This document shows, one piece after another, positions 1 through 9,242 of a stretch of DNA of 64,000 bases. Both the position numbers and the translations under genes were made by a program. Location: positions 62,001-126,000 of the forward strand of contig NZ_JANUFF010000001.1 of the NCBI RefSeq assembly GCF_024806495.1, in the 5' to 3' direction. The notes under the pieces are model-generated. The model was not told the origin of the DNA and made no database searches. It saw only the letters and a program-made list of their open reading frames with translations. Position 1 is the first letter of the stretch; each line of letters begins with the position of its first letter. The stretch comes from Chryseobacterium sp. JUb7. GTDB lineage: Bacteria; Bacteroidota; Bacteroidia; Flavobacteriales; Weeksellaceae.

Positions 1-822
1 CTGAACTGTCGGAAGATTTCCGGCGGCTTTCTGAACTCTTTTATAAGTATAAGAACACATTAAAATACTGAATTCATATAACAATAATAGCGGAAAAGCG
101 GCCATCATCATACTTAAAACGTCGGCTGGTGTTATAATAGCTGCAACTACCATGATCAAAACAATCGCATGACGACGGTAGGTTCTCATAAACGTAGGCG
201 TTAAAATTCCGATGCTTGTAAGGAAATAAATAAGAACAGGGAAAAGGAAAATAACGCCCATTCCCAAAACAACCTGTAAAAATAAAGTTGTATAGTCACT
301 TAAGTCATAAAGAGGAACAATAATATCTGAGATTTTGAAAATAACTCCAAAATTTACAGCAAAAGGAAGAATTAAAAAATACCCGCATAAAACACCCGTC
401 ATAAATAAAATCCAGACTGCATTAATGATAAATATTGAATTTTTTCTTTCTTTTGGATGCAAAGCAGGACTGATAAATCTCCAAAGCTCCCAAACGATAT
501 AAGGAAAAGCTGCGACCATTCCTCCAAAAATGGAAACCGCCATCATGACATTAAACTGCTGATAAAGCTTACTGGCACGTACCGGAAAATCTTTGGGAAG
601 ATGAATGCTGTTTTCTCCTAAAAGCATTCTGGAAAAGTGATTCACTAGCTCAAAAGTCGGAAAATCATTTCTCGTCGGACCAAAGAAAATATGATCCATA
701 ATCCAGTTAATATTAAATCCGACAATGAATGCCGCTACTACAATCGCAAGAATCGAGCGGATGAGGTGACCTCTTAATTCTCCAATATGCCCAAGAAAGG
801 ACATGTCTTTACCTTCACTCAC
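1..822 (-). CDS. tatC: TatC, twin-arginine translocase subunit (C-terminus cut by window edge)
   Basis: Polytopic inner-membrane subunit that recognises twin-arginine signal peptides and moves folded proteins across the membrane. Reading the minus strand gives the TatC hallmark near the N-terminus (GHIGELRGHL), then repeated hydrophobic segments and the motif FISPALHPKERK, typical of the family. The frame is open to base 1, so the C-terminal end lies outside the window. Two starts are possible: ATG at 804 or GTG at 822, in frame and six codons upstream. I prefer GTG because family members usually carry several residues before the HxxELR motif. It is followed upstream by a long repeat-rich gap, so it is probably the first gene of its transcript or a single gene. 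Confidence 0.93.
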   Translation of the reverse strand, partial: MSEGKDMSFLGHIGELRGHLIRSILAIVVAAFIVGFNINWIMDHIFFGPTRNDFPTFELVNHFSRMLLGENSIHLPKDFPVRASKLYQQFNVMMAVSIFGGMVAAFPYIVWELWRFISPALHPKERKNSIFIINAVWILFMTGVLCGYFLILPFAVNFGVIFKISDIIVPLYDLSDYTTLFLQVVLGMGVIFLFPVLIYFLTSIGILTPTFMRTYRRHAIVLIMVVAAIITPADVLSMMMAAFPLLLLYEFSILMCSYTYKRVQKAAGNLPTVQ

Positions 823-930
823 AGAATAATATTTTTAAGGCTTCAAATTTATGAAAAAAGTTTCAGTAAAGGAGGACGTTTTGCTGTTTAAAGTTTTGAA
901 GTCCTCGTTTAATTTTTTTTGTTTAAATAT

Positions 931-1263
931 TATGGTTTTTGATGAAAGATGCTTCGAGAGCCTCAGCATGACACTGCTGTAAATAAGTTGTTAAGATATG
1001 AAGGCTGGTATAGGTAATAGCTGAATAGTTAGCTTGTTGAATAATTGAAGGATTGTTTCATTATATGGTTTTTGATGAAAGATGCTTCGAGAGCCTCAGC
1101 ATGACACTGCTGCAAATAAGTTGTTAAGATATGAAGGCTGGTATAGGTAATAGCTGAATAGCTAGTTTGTTGAATAATTGAAGGATTGTTTCATTATATG
1201 GTTTTTGATGAAAGATGCTTCGAGAGCCTCAGCATGACAATACTATAAATACGGTTTGTTATA
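931..1263. repeat. 133-bp tandem repeat, about 2.5 copies
   Basis: The 823-1345 gap between tatC and kdsD holds no gene. It contains a head-to-tail repeat with a period of 133 bases: unit starts at 931, 1064 and 1197, each beginning TATGGTTTTTGATGAAAGAT. The first two units differ at only a few positions. The third decays after about 1240. Each unit contains one copy of the dispersed palindromic motif GCTTCGA-n4-CTCAGCATGAC. No open frame runs through the repeat. This looks like a recent local amplification of an intergenic element. Confidence 0.9.
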
Positions 1264-1319
1264 TTAAATTATATCAAAGCAGTTTAGTATCAGAAGTGTC
1301 ATGCTGAGCCTGTCGAAGC
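1217..1319. repeat. REPIN-like inverted pair of a dispersed palindromic motif
   Basis: The motif GCTTCGAGAGCCTCAGCATG at 1217 faces an inverted copy, GTCATGCTGAGCCTGTCGAA, at 1298. The two arms pair over about 20 bases with few mismatches and enclose roughly 58 AT-rich bases. Single copies of the same motif occur at about 951, 1084, 9293, 25441, 53761 and 55116, always between genes. This is the arrangement of REP singlets and REPIN doublets. I saw no REP-associated (RAYT) transposase in the window. Confidence 0.75.
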
Positions 1320-1345
1320 ATTTAGTTATCCTTAAAAATCGAGGC

Positions 1346-2305
1346 TTAATTTATCCCTTCATCCAATAATTTATGTAGATCAATAATCCCGAAATATTTT
1401 CCGTTTTCAGTGACGATAAGCTGACCGATATTGTTGTCTTTTAAGATCTTCATCGCTTCTTTTGCCAAAGCATTTTTTTCAACCGTTTTAGGATGCAGAG
1501 ACATAATGTCTTTCGCTAAAACTTTTGTTACATCATCGCCTTTCATCAACATTCTTCTCAAATCTCCGTCTGTAATTACTCCAATAATTTCATCACCGTT
1601 GGTAACGACTGTAATACCGTGACGCGAGGCACTGATCGAAATAATTACGTCTCTTACAGGAGCATCTTCCGCTACCTGAGGTTTTTGTGAAGAAAGAAAA
1701 TCATCAACTTTAGAGATTAAATTTTTCCCTAAGCTCCCGCCCGGATGAAATTTTGCAAAATCATTGGCCTTGAAGTCATTCATTTCCATTAAAGAAACAG
1801 CTAGAGCATCGCCTAAAGCCATTTGCAGGGTCGTCGAGCTTGTAGGAGCCAGTTTATTCGGACAGGCCTCCATATCAACATGAGTATCTAAAATAACCTC
1901 GGAAAATTCCGCAAGTTTACTTTTTTTATTTCCGGTCATCCCGATCAGAGCAGAAGAATAATCTTTCAGATAAGAAACCAGGTTTACAATTTCAGGTGAG
2001 TTTCCGGAATTGGAAATACATAAAACCACATCCTGTTTCTGAATTACTCCCAGGTCGCCGTGGATGGCTTCTGAAGCATGTAAAAACTGAGAAGGCGTGC
2101 CTGTAGAATTTAAAGTGGCAACAATTTTATTGGCTACGTGAGCAGACTTTCCGATTCCTACTACGATTAACTTTCCTTTCGCATGATGTATGATTTCAAC
2201 TGCCTTTACAAAATCTTCATCGATTCTGTTTTTTAATTTTTCAAGTTCTGAAATTTCTATTTCTAAAGTGCTTTTTGCTATTGAAATGATCTTGGCTTTT
2301 TCCAT
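1346..2305 (-). CDS. kdsD: KdsD/KpsF-type arabinose-5-phosphate isomerase (SIS + two CBS domains)
   Basis: Predicted to interconvert D-ribulose 5-phosphate and D-arabinose 5-phosphate, the first committed step towards KDO for lipopolysaccharide. The 319-residue protein has an N-terminal SIS sugar-isomerase domain (about residues 30-190) with the motifs GIGKSAHVANKI, SGNSPEIVNL and PTSSTTLQMALGDALAV. Two CBS domains follow (about 205-260 and 265-319). Length and order match the KpsF/GutQ/KdsD family (about 320-330 residues). It is transcribed away from recQ, sharing a short AT-rich divergent region. Other SIS-CBS sugar isomerases are possible, but this is the usual chromosomal copy in Flavobacteriia. 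Confidence 0.92.
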   Translation of the reverse strand: MEKAKIISIAKSTLEIEISELEKLKNRIDEDFVKAVEIIHHAKGKLIVVGIGKSAHVANKIVATLNSTGTPSQFLHASEAIHGDLGVIQKQDVVLCISNSGNSPEIVNLVSYLKDYSSALIGMTGNKKSKLAEFSEVILDTHVDMEACPNKLAPTSSTTLQMALGDALAVSLMEMNDFKANDFAKFHPGGSLGKNLISKVDDFLSSQKPQVAEDAPVRDVIISISASRHGITVVTNGDEIIGVITDGDLRRMLMKGDDVTKVLAKDIMSLHPKTVEKNALAKEAMKILKDNNIGQLIVTENGKYFGIIDLHKLLDEGIN

Positions 2306-2423
2306 TTTACTTTTATAGGGTATACAAAAAATCTCTTAAAAAATGTTATATTTTAAAAACAATATTTAATATAAATTTTATTTTTAATAAATTCGTTCGC
2401 TTTTATTTTAAGCAAAAAAGTTA

Positions 2424-2431
2424 TAACTTTG
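2424..2431 (+). promoter_or_regulatory. Candidate Bacteroidetes -7 box for recQ
   Basis: TAACTTTG matches the TAnnTTTG consensus and lies 33 bases before the recQ ATG. The -33 region is only T-rich with no clear TTTG, so the call rests mainly on the -7 box and its distance from the start. Confidence 0.5.
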
Positions 2432-2463
2432 GGTTAGATGCAAATTTAGCAATAGAAAATTAG

Positions 2464-4668
2464 ATGAGCGCAAAAAAAGCCAATTTATCAGGCGAATTGA
2501 AAAAATATTTCGGGTTTTCTACTTTTAAAGGACAGCAAGAGCAAATCATAGAAAACCTGTTAGAAGGAAAGGATATATTTGTCTTAATGCCGACTGGAGG
2601 TGGTAAATCCTTATGCTATCAACTTCCGGCACTTATTTCTGAAGGTACGGCAATCGTGGTTTCACCTTTAATAGCGTTAATGAAGAATCAGGTAGATGCC
2701 GTAAATGGTCTTTCTTCCGATGACGGAGTAGCACACGTTTTAAATTCATCATTAAATAAAACACAGACCAAGCAAGTCTTTGATGATATTAAAAGTGGGA
2801 AGACAAAACTGCTGTATGTAGCTCCTGAATCATTGATTAAGGAAGATTATTTAGACTTTTTGAAAGAAGTAAAGATTTCTTTCTTTGCGATCGATGAGGC
2901 CCACTGTATTTCAGAATGGGGACATGATTTCAGACCGGAATACAGAAATTTGAAATCCATTATTGATAAAATTGCAGATGTTCCTGTGATTGCATTGACG
3001 GCTACGGCAACGCCTAAAGTTCAGGATGATATTCAGAAAACTCTGGGAATGATCAATGCTCTGGTTTTCAAAGAGAGTTTCAACAGGCCCAACCTTTATT
3101 ATGAGGTACGCCCGAAAGTGAATATTGATAAGGAAATCGTAAGATTTATTAATCAGCATAAAGGGAAATCGGGGATTATCTACTGTTTGAGCCGAAGAAA
3201 AGTTGAAGAATTCGCTCAGCTTTTGCAGGTTAACGGAATTAATGCACTGCCTTATCATGCAGGTCTTGATCAAAAAGTAAGGGTGACTAATCAGGATAAG
3301 TTTCTGATGGAAGAGGTGGATGTAATTGTGGCAACGATTGCATTCGGAATGGGCATCGATAAACCTGATGTACGATTTGTGATCCATTATGATTTTCCAA
3401 AGTCTTTAGAAAGCTATTATCAGGAAACAGGTCGCGCAGGTCGGGATGGCGGAGAAGGCTACTGTCTGGCATTTTACGATCCTAAGGATATTGAAAAACT
3501 GGAAAAATTTCTGGCTCAAAAGCCTGTTTCCGAGAGAGAAATCGGACTACAGCTTTTAAATGAAGTGGTGGGTTATGCCGAAACTTCAATGAGCAGAAGA
3601 CAATATATTCTGTATTATTTCGGGGAGAATTTTGATCCTGAAAAAGGAGATGGAGCAAAGATGTGTGACAACGCATCAAACCCGCCAAAATTAAAAGATG
3701 CAACAGATGATTTGAAAAAAGTTCTTCAGCTGATAGATGATAATGCGGAAAAATTTAAGTCTAAAGATTTGATTTCTGTTATTGCAGGAAAAGAAACAGC
3801 CGTTACAAAATCATATAAACTCGAACAAAGTTCTCATTTTGGTTTCGGAAAAGATGAAAAAGATAATTACTGGAAAACCATTATAAGACAGGCTACGGTG
3901 CAGAATTTTCTGCAGAAAGATATTGAAACCTATGGTGTTTTGAAAATTGCAGAAAAAGGACGACTGGTTTTAAATGGAAAACTGGAACATTCTTTTCTGA
4001 TTGCAGAAGACCGGGAATTTGATCTGTCTCAGACAAAAGCTGAAAGTGACCAGATTCAGATGCAGTCCGCTGGCGGCTTAGACCAGAACTTATTCAATTT
4101 ATTAAAAGAATTAAGAAAAAAAGTAGCCAAGAAATACGGAATTCCTCCTTATACGGTATTTATGGATCCGAGTCTGGAAGATATGACGGTTCAGTACCCT
4201 ATCACAGTAGAAGAAATCGCTAAGATTTATGGAGTAGGAGAAGGAAAGGCAAAAAAATACGGGAAAGAGTTTGCAGATTATATCACTAAATACGTAGAAG
4301 ATAATAATATCGAACGTACTCAGGATATGGTTTTAAAACAGGTGGCCAATAAATCAAGCCATAAAGTTTTTATCATTCAGAGTACGGATAAAAAAATTGA
4401 TCTTGAAGACATTGCGAAAGCTAAAAATCTTTCCATGGATGATCTGTTGAAAGAAATGGAACGTATTGTTTATCAGGGAACAAAGCTTAATATTGATTAC
4501 TATATTGAAGATAATTTTGACGAAGATATCGTAGACGGATTCATGGAATTCATGAATGAATCTGAAAGCGACAGCATGAAAGTTTTACTGGATGAATTCG
4601 GAGATGAACTTTCTGATGAAGAAGTAAGAATGTTAAGAATAAAATTCATTAGCGATGTAGCTAATTAA
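2464..4668 (+). CDS. recQ: RecQ ATP-dependent 3'-5' DNA helicase
   Basis: DNA-repair helicase that unwinds recombination intermediates. Helicase motifs are intact: Walker A TGGGKS (44-49), DEAH (144-147), the TATAT motif and QETGRAGRDG (motif VI). An RQC/winged-helix region follows, then an HRDC domain (near LFNLLKELRKKVAKKYG) and an extended acidic C-terminal tail, giving 734 residues. In the zinc-binding subdomain the first cysteine position reads Ser377 (SRRQYILYYFGE), and only Cys401 remains near the expected CxxC cluster, so the four-cysteine zinc site of E. coli RecQ is degenerate. This seems to be a Flavobacteriia RecQ variant rather than a broken gene, because the rest is well conserved. 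A PH-like membrane gene starts one base after its stop codon. Confidence 0.96.
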   Translation: MSAKKANLSGELKKYFGFSTFKGQQEQIIENLLEGKDIFVLMPTGGGKSLCYQLPALISEGTAIVVSPLIALMKNQVDAVNGLSSDDGVAHVLNSSLNKTQTKQVFDDIKSGKTKLLYVAPESLIKEDYLDFLKEVKISFFAIDEAHCISEWGHDFRPEYRNLKSIIDKIADVPVIALTATATPKVQDDIQKTLGMINALVFKESFNRPNLYYEVRPKVNIDKEIVRFINQHKGKSGIIYCLSRRKVEEFAQLLQVNGINALPYHAGLDQKVRVTNQDKFLMEEVDVIVATIAFGMGIDKPDVRFVIHYDFPKSLESYYQETGRAGRDGGEGYCLAFYDPKDIEKLEKFLAQKPVSEREIGLQLLNEVVGYAETSMSRRQYILYYFGENFDPEKGDGAKMCDNASNPPKLKDATDDLKKVLQLIDDNAEKFKSKDLISVIAGKETAVTKSYKLEQSSHFGFGKDEKDNYWKTIIRQATVQNFLQKDIETYGVLKIAEKGRLVLNGKLEHSFLIAEDREFDLSQTKAESDQIQMQSAGGLDQNLFNLLKELRKKVAKKYGIPPYTVFMDPSLEDMTVQYPITVEEIAKIYGVGEGKAKKYGKEFADYITKYVEDNNIERTQDMVLKQVANKSSHKVFIIQSTDKKIDLEDIAKAKNLSMDDLLKEMERIVYQGTKLNIDYYIEDNFDEDIVDGFMEFMNESESDSMKVLLDEFGDELSDEEVRMLRIKFISDVAN

Positions 4669-4669
4669 T

Positions 4670-5212
4670 ATGATCTTAAATAGTAATGAAATAATATTGA
4701 AAGAAATTCTTCCCCGGAAGAGTTTCTTTTTTAATTTTACAGAAAAGCTCAGGATAATTCTTTCTTTTTGCTTTTTAATTTTTGTTGTATTTTTTGTGGT
4801 AGCGACTTTTAGAAGTATTGTGGTTCTATTTGCAATTCCATTTTTGGTTGCCGCTCTTTATAATGCATTTTTCAGATGGATTATCAGATATTATGATTTG
4901 AAAAACAACTGTTATCTGATTACCAATCAAAGGATAATTATCACCAGAAAATCAAAGACAGAGATTTTAAGATATAAGAAGCTTGAAGAAATAGACCAGG
5001 TTCATGCAGAGATGAATGATCAGTTTTTCGGCAATATCATTTTTGGAGAACCTGAAGGGGTAATTGAGAATTCTCCCAATTATTTTGAAAATAATCGGGG
5101 CGTAATGATTTTTAAAAGCGACGAGTATGCTTTTCTGAGTGTTGAAAATATTAATAAAATAATTCCTTTAATTAATGAGTTGGGATTGAAGGTTAATAAA
5201 ACTTTTTACTAA
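4670..5212 (+). CDS. PH-like (bPH) two-helix membrane protein
   Basis: Unknown function. The 180-residue protein has a short N-terminal region, two closely spaced hydrophobic helices (about residues 28-66) and a C-terminal domain beginning YYDLKNNCYLITNQRIIITR. That last pattern is typical of bacterial pleckstrin-homology-like domains, in which a YxITNxRI strand follows the membrane hairpin. The ATG begins one base after the recQ stop, so the two are probably co-transcribed. The glycosyltransferase gene begins seven bases after its stop. The family is broad and has no agreed role. Confidence 0.75.
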   Translation: MILNSNEIILKEILPRKSFFFNFTEKLRIILSFCFLIFVVFFVVATFRSIVVLFAIPFLVAALYNAFFRWIIRYYDLKNNCYLITNQRIIITRKSKTEILRYKKLEEIDQVHAEMNDQFFGNIIFGEPEGVIENSPNYFENNRGVMIFKSDEYAFLSVENINKIIPLINELGLKVNKTFY

Positions 5213-5219
5213 CTTTACA

Positions 5220-6302
5220 TTGATGAAAAAGATCTCTATCATATTTATTCTGCCGGATTTGGAAACCGGAGGCGCAGAAAGGATTGTCACCACTATTGCG
5301 AATCACCTCTCCCGAGATCGGTTTGAGCCTAAGATTTTGCTTTTACGTAAAAAAGGAGGCTACCTTAACCTTCTTAAAAATGATGTAGAGATTATTGATA
5401 TTGATACCGAAAGGATAAGGCATTCTTTAAAGCCTATCTTAAGGGAAATCTACCGCAGAAAACCGGATATTGTATTTTCTGGTTTTGGTGAAGTAAATGC
5501 TTATTTATCACTGTTTATTAAACTATTTCCGAGAACGAAGTTCATTGCAAGAGAAACGAATGTCGTTACAGAACATGTGACCCGGAAAGAAATCAAATTT
5601 TTCTATAATTTTTATAATAATTACGACAAAATCATCGCACAAAGTGATGATATGATGAAGGATCTCACCAAAAATTTCAGAATAAAATCCAGCAAAATCA
5701 TTAAAATCAATAACCCTGTTGATTTTGACTTTATCGATGAAAAAATGAGAGCGTCTGTAAAGCCTGAGAGCTTTAAGTATAACTATAAAAATGTAGTGGC
5801 TATCGGAAATTTATCGTCCAGAAAAGGCTTTGATAATTTATTGAAGGTGTTTTCAAGACTTAAAAATGAGAATATTTTGCTTCATATTCTGGGAGATGGC
5901 CAGGATCGGGAAATTTTGCATCAGATGAAAGATTTTTTAGGGTTAAAAAATGTATTTTTTCATGGCAGACAGGAAAACCCGTATCAGTTTCTGAAATATG
6001 CAGATTTGTTTGTATTATCTTCAAGATATGAAGGCTTTCCCAATGTTTTACTGGAGGCGGGAGCTTGTGGAACTTATTCTTTAGCCAATAACTGTCCGGG
6101 CGGAATTAATGAAATTATTCAGAATAATATCAACGGCGAGATTTCTGATATTGAAAATCATGAAGATTTTTCACAGAAAATTATGAGGGTTCTTCACGAA
6201 ACATATGATAAAGAGTCTATTAAAAACTCTATTAAATCAAGATTTTCTAAGAGTATTATTTTAGATCGATATGAAAAGGTGCTATTGGATCTTATGAAAT
6301 AA
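5220..6302 (+). CDS. Glycosyltransferase family 4 protein
   Basis: Predicted GT-B fold enzyme transferring a sugar from a nucleotide-sugar donor to an envelope glycan or glycolipid. The N-terminus carries the family signature FILPDLETGGAER with the GGAE(R) loop. The C-terminal donor domain has SSRKGFDNLLKVF, LGDGQDRE and the E-x7-E motif in SRYEGFPNVLLEAGACG. Length (360) is normal. ATG codons at 5220 and 5223 are both usable. It sits alone among non-glycan genes, so donor and acceptor cannot be guessed from context. Confidence 0.9.
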   Translation: MMKKISIIFILPDLETGGAERIVTTIANHLSRDRFEPKILLLRKKGGYLNLLKNDVEIIDIDTERIRHSLKPILREIYRRKPDIVFSGFGEVNAYLSLFIKLFPRTKFIARETNVVTEHVTRKEIKFFYNFYNNYDKIIAQSDDMMKDLTKNFRIKSSKIIKINNPVDFDFIDEKMRASVKPESFKYNYKNVVAIGNLSSRKGFDNLLKVFSRLKNENILLHILGDGQDREILHQMKDFLGLKNVFFHGRQENPYQFLKYADLFVLSSRYEGFPNVLLEAGACGTYSLANNCPGGINEIIQNNINGEISDIENHEDFSQKIMRVLHETYDKESIKNSIKSRFSKSIILDRYEKVLLDLMK

Positions 6303-6367
6303 TTTTTCGTATTGTGCTATGGATGCTTATTTTCTTACATTTGGCGATTATTAAATTAATGTAATCA

Positions 6368-6715
6368 ATGAATAAAATCCCTAAAATTGGATGCCTTTGT
6401 GAAAAACCGACCTCGGACTATACTGAATACAGAAGTTCTGAAATAGGAATCGACCATACCAACGGAAGAAATGCGGAAGTAACGATTCAGCAGTGCAAGC
6501 TTTGTCAAAGAATATGGATTCATTATTTTGTTGAATCTGAAAATATTTCGAGCTCTGCAAGATGGTATAAGGGGATCGTTTCGAAAAAAGACCGCCCGAA
6601 TATTACTCCTGAAAACGCAGTGGAATTTTTGGAAAGCCTTGATTGGTATGTTTATGGTGGGGATTTTTTTGGAGGTGAAGCTGCTTTTGGAGAAGGAAAA
6701 TTAAATTTGGATTGA
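6368..6715 (+). CDS. Hypothetical protein with paired CxC/CxxC cysteines
   Basis: I do not recognise a named family. The 115-residue protein has CLC near residue 9 and CKLC near residue 43, spaced like a small zinc-binding knuckle. Its C-terminus is rich in glycine and aromatic residues (YVYGGDFFGGEAAFGEG). There is no signal peptide or membrane segment. It could be a small cytoplasmic or immunity-type protein. The start follows an AT-rich 65-base gap after the glycosyltransferase. Confidence 0.6.
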   Translation: MNKIPKIGCLCEKPTSDYTEYRSSEIGIDHTNGRNAEVTIQQCKLCQRIWIHYFVESENISSSARWYKGIVSKKDRPNITPENAVEFLESLDWYVYGGDFFGGEAAFGEGKLNLD

Positions 6716-6736
6716 TAATATCATTGATTTAATTAA

Positions 6737-7195
6737 GTGAAAGCTTTGTTTAAAATAATAGTATATTTCATTACTTCGATCGGATTTTTCTGGTCACATC
6801 TTGATTTTGTAAAATTCGCTTATAACTGTCATGTTGAAGGTGATGTGTTTCCAGACTATTATGCAGCGATGCCTTTTATTTATAAATCCGATTCTTTGGC
6901 AAGCTCAATGGCTACGGAATACTATGTTTTGGGTATTTTATTGAATTCAATACTTTTGACATTGATTTTTCTTTATTTAGACTCTTTAATTTGTAAATTT
7001 TTCGATAAAAAGAAATTGTTGTTAAAATTATATTTTGCAGTAAAAATTTTTGTGTTTCTTTTTTCCATCTTAAATATTTACTTTTCTTATACCTTTATTC
7101 GTGACGATCATTTTACCTTTAAAAGTAATTTTAGAGAAGAGATAAAAATGTATAAAGCTAATTGTAAGGCAAGAATTGTTTTCTTTTCAAGGTAA
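6737..7195 (+). CDS. Hypothetical membrane protein (GTG start)
   Basis: No recognised family. The frame starts with GTG (GTGAAAGCTTTG). The 152-residue product has about three hydrophobic stretches (roughly residues 5-20, 62-82 and 98-122) and a basic C-terminus. It lies 21 bases after the preceding small gene. Its last 20 bases overlap the upstream extension of the next frame, but not that gene's likely start. It is probably a fast-evolving accessory gene. Confidence 0.55.
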   Translation: MKALFKIIVYFITSIGFFWSHLDFVKFAYNCHVEGDVFPDYYAAMPFIYKSDSLASSMATEYYVLGILLNSILLTLIFLYLDSLICKFFDKKKLLLKLYFAVKIFVFLFSILNIYFSYTFIRDDHFTFKSNFREEIKMYKANCKARIVFFSR

Positions 7196-7208
7196 AACTC
7201 TATTAAAA

Positions 7209-7691
7209 ATGAAACATAAAATTATTCTTTTTTTACCCGTTTTGATTTTAATGATTAATTGTAAAAGCCCTAAAGAGAAGATAGAGGATATAATTTTCTA
7301 TCAAGATAGTATTGGATATTGGAATTACGAGTGGCCAAGAGAAAGAGCGGAATATTATGGTTTTACTTTCAAGTTTATGAAAAAGAATAAACTCCAAAAA
7401 TTCTCTTTTAATAAAGTTAAAAATAAAAGATGGACATGGAATGATTATCCTTATGATGAAGCAATTTACAGATGGGGAGTTGCGGATGATTCAGTTTTTA
7501 CTTTTATGAATTATAATTCGAAAATCAGGGTCACAAAATATAATAAAGACACAATTTGGCTCTATGATTATGAGGATAAAAGAAATCTTCTTTTAATAAA
7601 AGCAAAAGGTGATCTGAATATTGAAAAACCTATGGAGATAAAAGGAATTAATGGAGATACAGGAGAAGAAATTCAAAGTATTAATCTTTAA
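7209..7691 (+). CDS. Hypothetical lipoprotein
   Basis: I chose the ATG at 7209 because it gives a clean lipoprotein signal, MKHKIILFLPVLILMINC, with the lipid-bearing Cys at residue 18. The frame is also open 11 codons further upstream. The mature part is rich in Trp, Tyr and Lys (YWNYEWPRERAEYYG, RWTWNDYPYDEAIYRWG), suggesting a small beta-rich envelope protein. No family is recognised. It is 13 bases from the preceding membrane gene, so the two may be expressed together. Confidence 0.65.
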   Translation: MKHKIILFLPVLILMINCKSPKEKIEDIIFYQDSIGYWNYEWPRERAEYYGFTFKFMKKNKLQKFSFNKVKNKRWTWNDYPYDEAIYRWGVADDSVFTFMNYNSKIRVTKYNKDTIWLYDYEDKRNLLLIKAKGDLNIEKPMEIKGINGDTGEEIQSINL

Positions 7692-7735
7692 GTTTTGATT
7701 TAATATTCTTAAAAGAAAAATTTGACAAATCTCAC

Positions 7736-7766
7736 TTTCTCACGTGGTAATTAATCAGTAAATTTG
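7736..7766 (+). promoter_or_regulatory. Promoter candidate for lpdA
   Basis: TAAATTTG at 7759-7766 matches the Bacteroidetes -7 box exactly, and TTTC at 7736-7739 sits 19 bases upstream in the -33 position (consensus TTTG). The start codon of lpdA is 43 bases downstream. Confidence 0.6.
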
Positions 7767-7808
7767 TAAGAATTAAAGAGATAATAATAAACAAATTCAT
7801 AAAATAAC

Positions 7809-9212
7809 ATGAGTCAATTTGATGTTACCGTAATCGGTTCTGGTCCTGGTGGTTATGTTGCTGCAATCCGTGCTGCACAATTAGGTTTCACAACAGCAAT
7901 TATTGAAAAATACCCAACTTTAGGAGGAACTTGTCTTAACGTGGGATGTATTCCGTCAAAAGCACTTTTAGATAGTTCTGAGCATTTTGAGAACGCAAAA
8001 CACAATTTTGCAGGTCACGGAATCATTATCAACGAGCCTCAGGCTGATATCGCAAGAATGATCGAGCGTAAGAATGAGGTCATCAAGCAAAATACTGACG
8101 GAATCAGCTATCTGATGAACAAAAACAAAATCACTGTTTTTGAAGGAGTTGGAAGCTTCGAATCTGCTACTCAGATTAAAGTAACGAAAAACGACGGTTC
8201 TACAGAAACGATCGAATCTAAATATACCATCATTGCAACCGGTTCTAAACCAACTTCTCTGCCATTTATTACATTGGATAAAGAAAGAGTGATTACTTCT
8301 ACGGAAGCTTTAAATCTTAAGGAAATCCCTAAGCATTTAGTAGTTATTGGTGGTGGTGTTATCGGTCTTGAGCTTGGTTCTGTTTATTTAAGATTGGGTG
8401 CTCAGGTAACTGTTGTTGAGTTTATGGATAAAATCATCCCTGGAATGGATGGAGCTTTAAGTAAAGAATTAACTAAAGTTCTTAAGAAACAAGGAATGAA
8501 ATTCATGCTTTCTACAGCTGTTTCTGCGGTTGAAAGAAATGGAGATACAGTAAAAATTACAGCTAAAGATAAGAAAGGAGAAGAAGTAACAGTTGAAGGA
8601 GATTATTGTTTAGTTTCTGTAGGTAGAAAACCTTACACAGACGGTCTTGGATTAGAGAAAGCAGGTGTTGAGCTTGACGAAAGAGGAAGAGTAAAAACTA
8701 ATGATCATCTTCAAACTAATGTTGCAAATATCTACGCTATTGGTGATGTTATCAAAGGTGCAATGTTAGCTCACAAAGCTGAAGAAGAAGGCGTTTTCGT
8801 TGCTGAAACTTTGGCTGGACAAAAACCTCACGTTAACTATAACTTGATTCCTGGTGTTGTTTACACTTGGCCGGAAGTTGCAGGAGTTGGTAAAACTGAA
8901 GAGCAGTTGAAAGAAGAAGGTGTAGCTTACAAAGTAGGATCTTTCCCAATGAGAGCATTAGGAAGAAGCCGTGCAAGTGGTGATGTTGATGGTTTGGTTA
9001 AAATTATTGCTGACGAAAAAACGGACGAAGTTTTGGGGATGCACATTGTAGGTGCAAGAGCTGCTGACCTTATTGCAGAAGGGGTAATTGCTATGGAATT
9101 CCGTGCTAGTGCTGAAGATATCGCAAGAAGTTCGCATGCTCACCCGACTTATGCAGAAGCGATTAAAGAAGCTGCGTTGGATGCTACGGGGAAAAGACCA
9201 ATTCACATGTAA
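7809..9212 (+). CDS. lpdA: Dihydrolipoyl dehydrogenase (E3)
   Basis: FAD flavoprotein that reoxidises dihydrolipoamide with NAD+ as the E3 component of the pyruvate and 2-oxoglutarate dehydrogenase complexes (and glycine cleavage). The N-terminal FAD-binding motif GSGPGGYVAAI is followed by the redox disulfide GGTCLNVGCIPSK (Cys42 and Cys47). An NAD-binding GGGVIGLELGSV segment comes next, then the second FAD motif YAIGDV, and the C-terminal active-site His-Glu motif HAHPTYAE. All 467 residues fit the family. It is a single-gene unit with its own promoter and a downstream terminator. Confidence 0.97.
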   Translation: MSQFDVTVIGSGPGGYVAAIRAAQLGFTTAIIEKYPTLGGTCLNVGCIPSKALLDSSEHFENAKHNFAGHGIIINEPQADIARMIERKNEVIKQNTDGISYLMNKNKITVFEGVGSFESATQIKVTKNDGSTETIESKYTIIATGSKPTSLPFITLDKERVITSTEALNLKEIPKHLVVIGGGVIGLELGSVYLRLGAQVTVVEFMDKIIPGMDGALSKELTKVLKKQGMKFMLSTAVSAVERNGDTVKITAKDKKGEEVTVEGDYCLVSVGRKPYTDGLGLEKAGVELDERGRVKTNDHLQTNVANIYAIGDVIKGAMLAHKAEEEGVFVAETLAGQKPHVNYNLIPGVVYTWPEVAGVGKTEEQLKEEGVAYKVGSFPMRALGRSRASGDVDGLVKIIADEKTDEVLGMHIVGARAADLIAEGVIAMEFRASAEDIARSSHAHPTYAEAIKEAALDATGKRPIHM

Positions 9213-9242
9213 TATTTGATTTTTAATCATCTATATAAATTT

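Noticed and set aside
931..1263. CRISPR array
   Set aside because: The repeat unit is 133 bases, head to tail with no unique spacers, and there are no cas genes.
2911..3387. A 158-codon frame on the minus strand inside recQ
   Set aside because: It is antisense to the helicase core, whose motifs are intact; a shadow frame.
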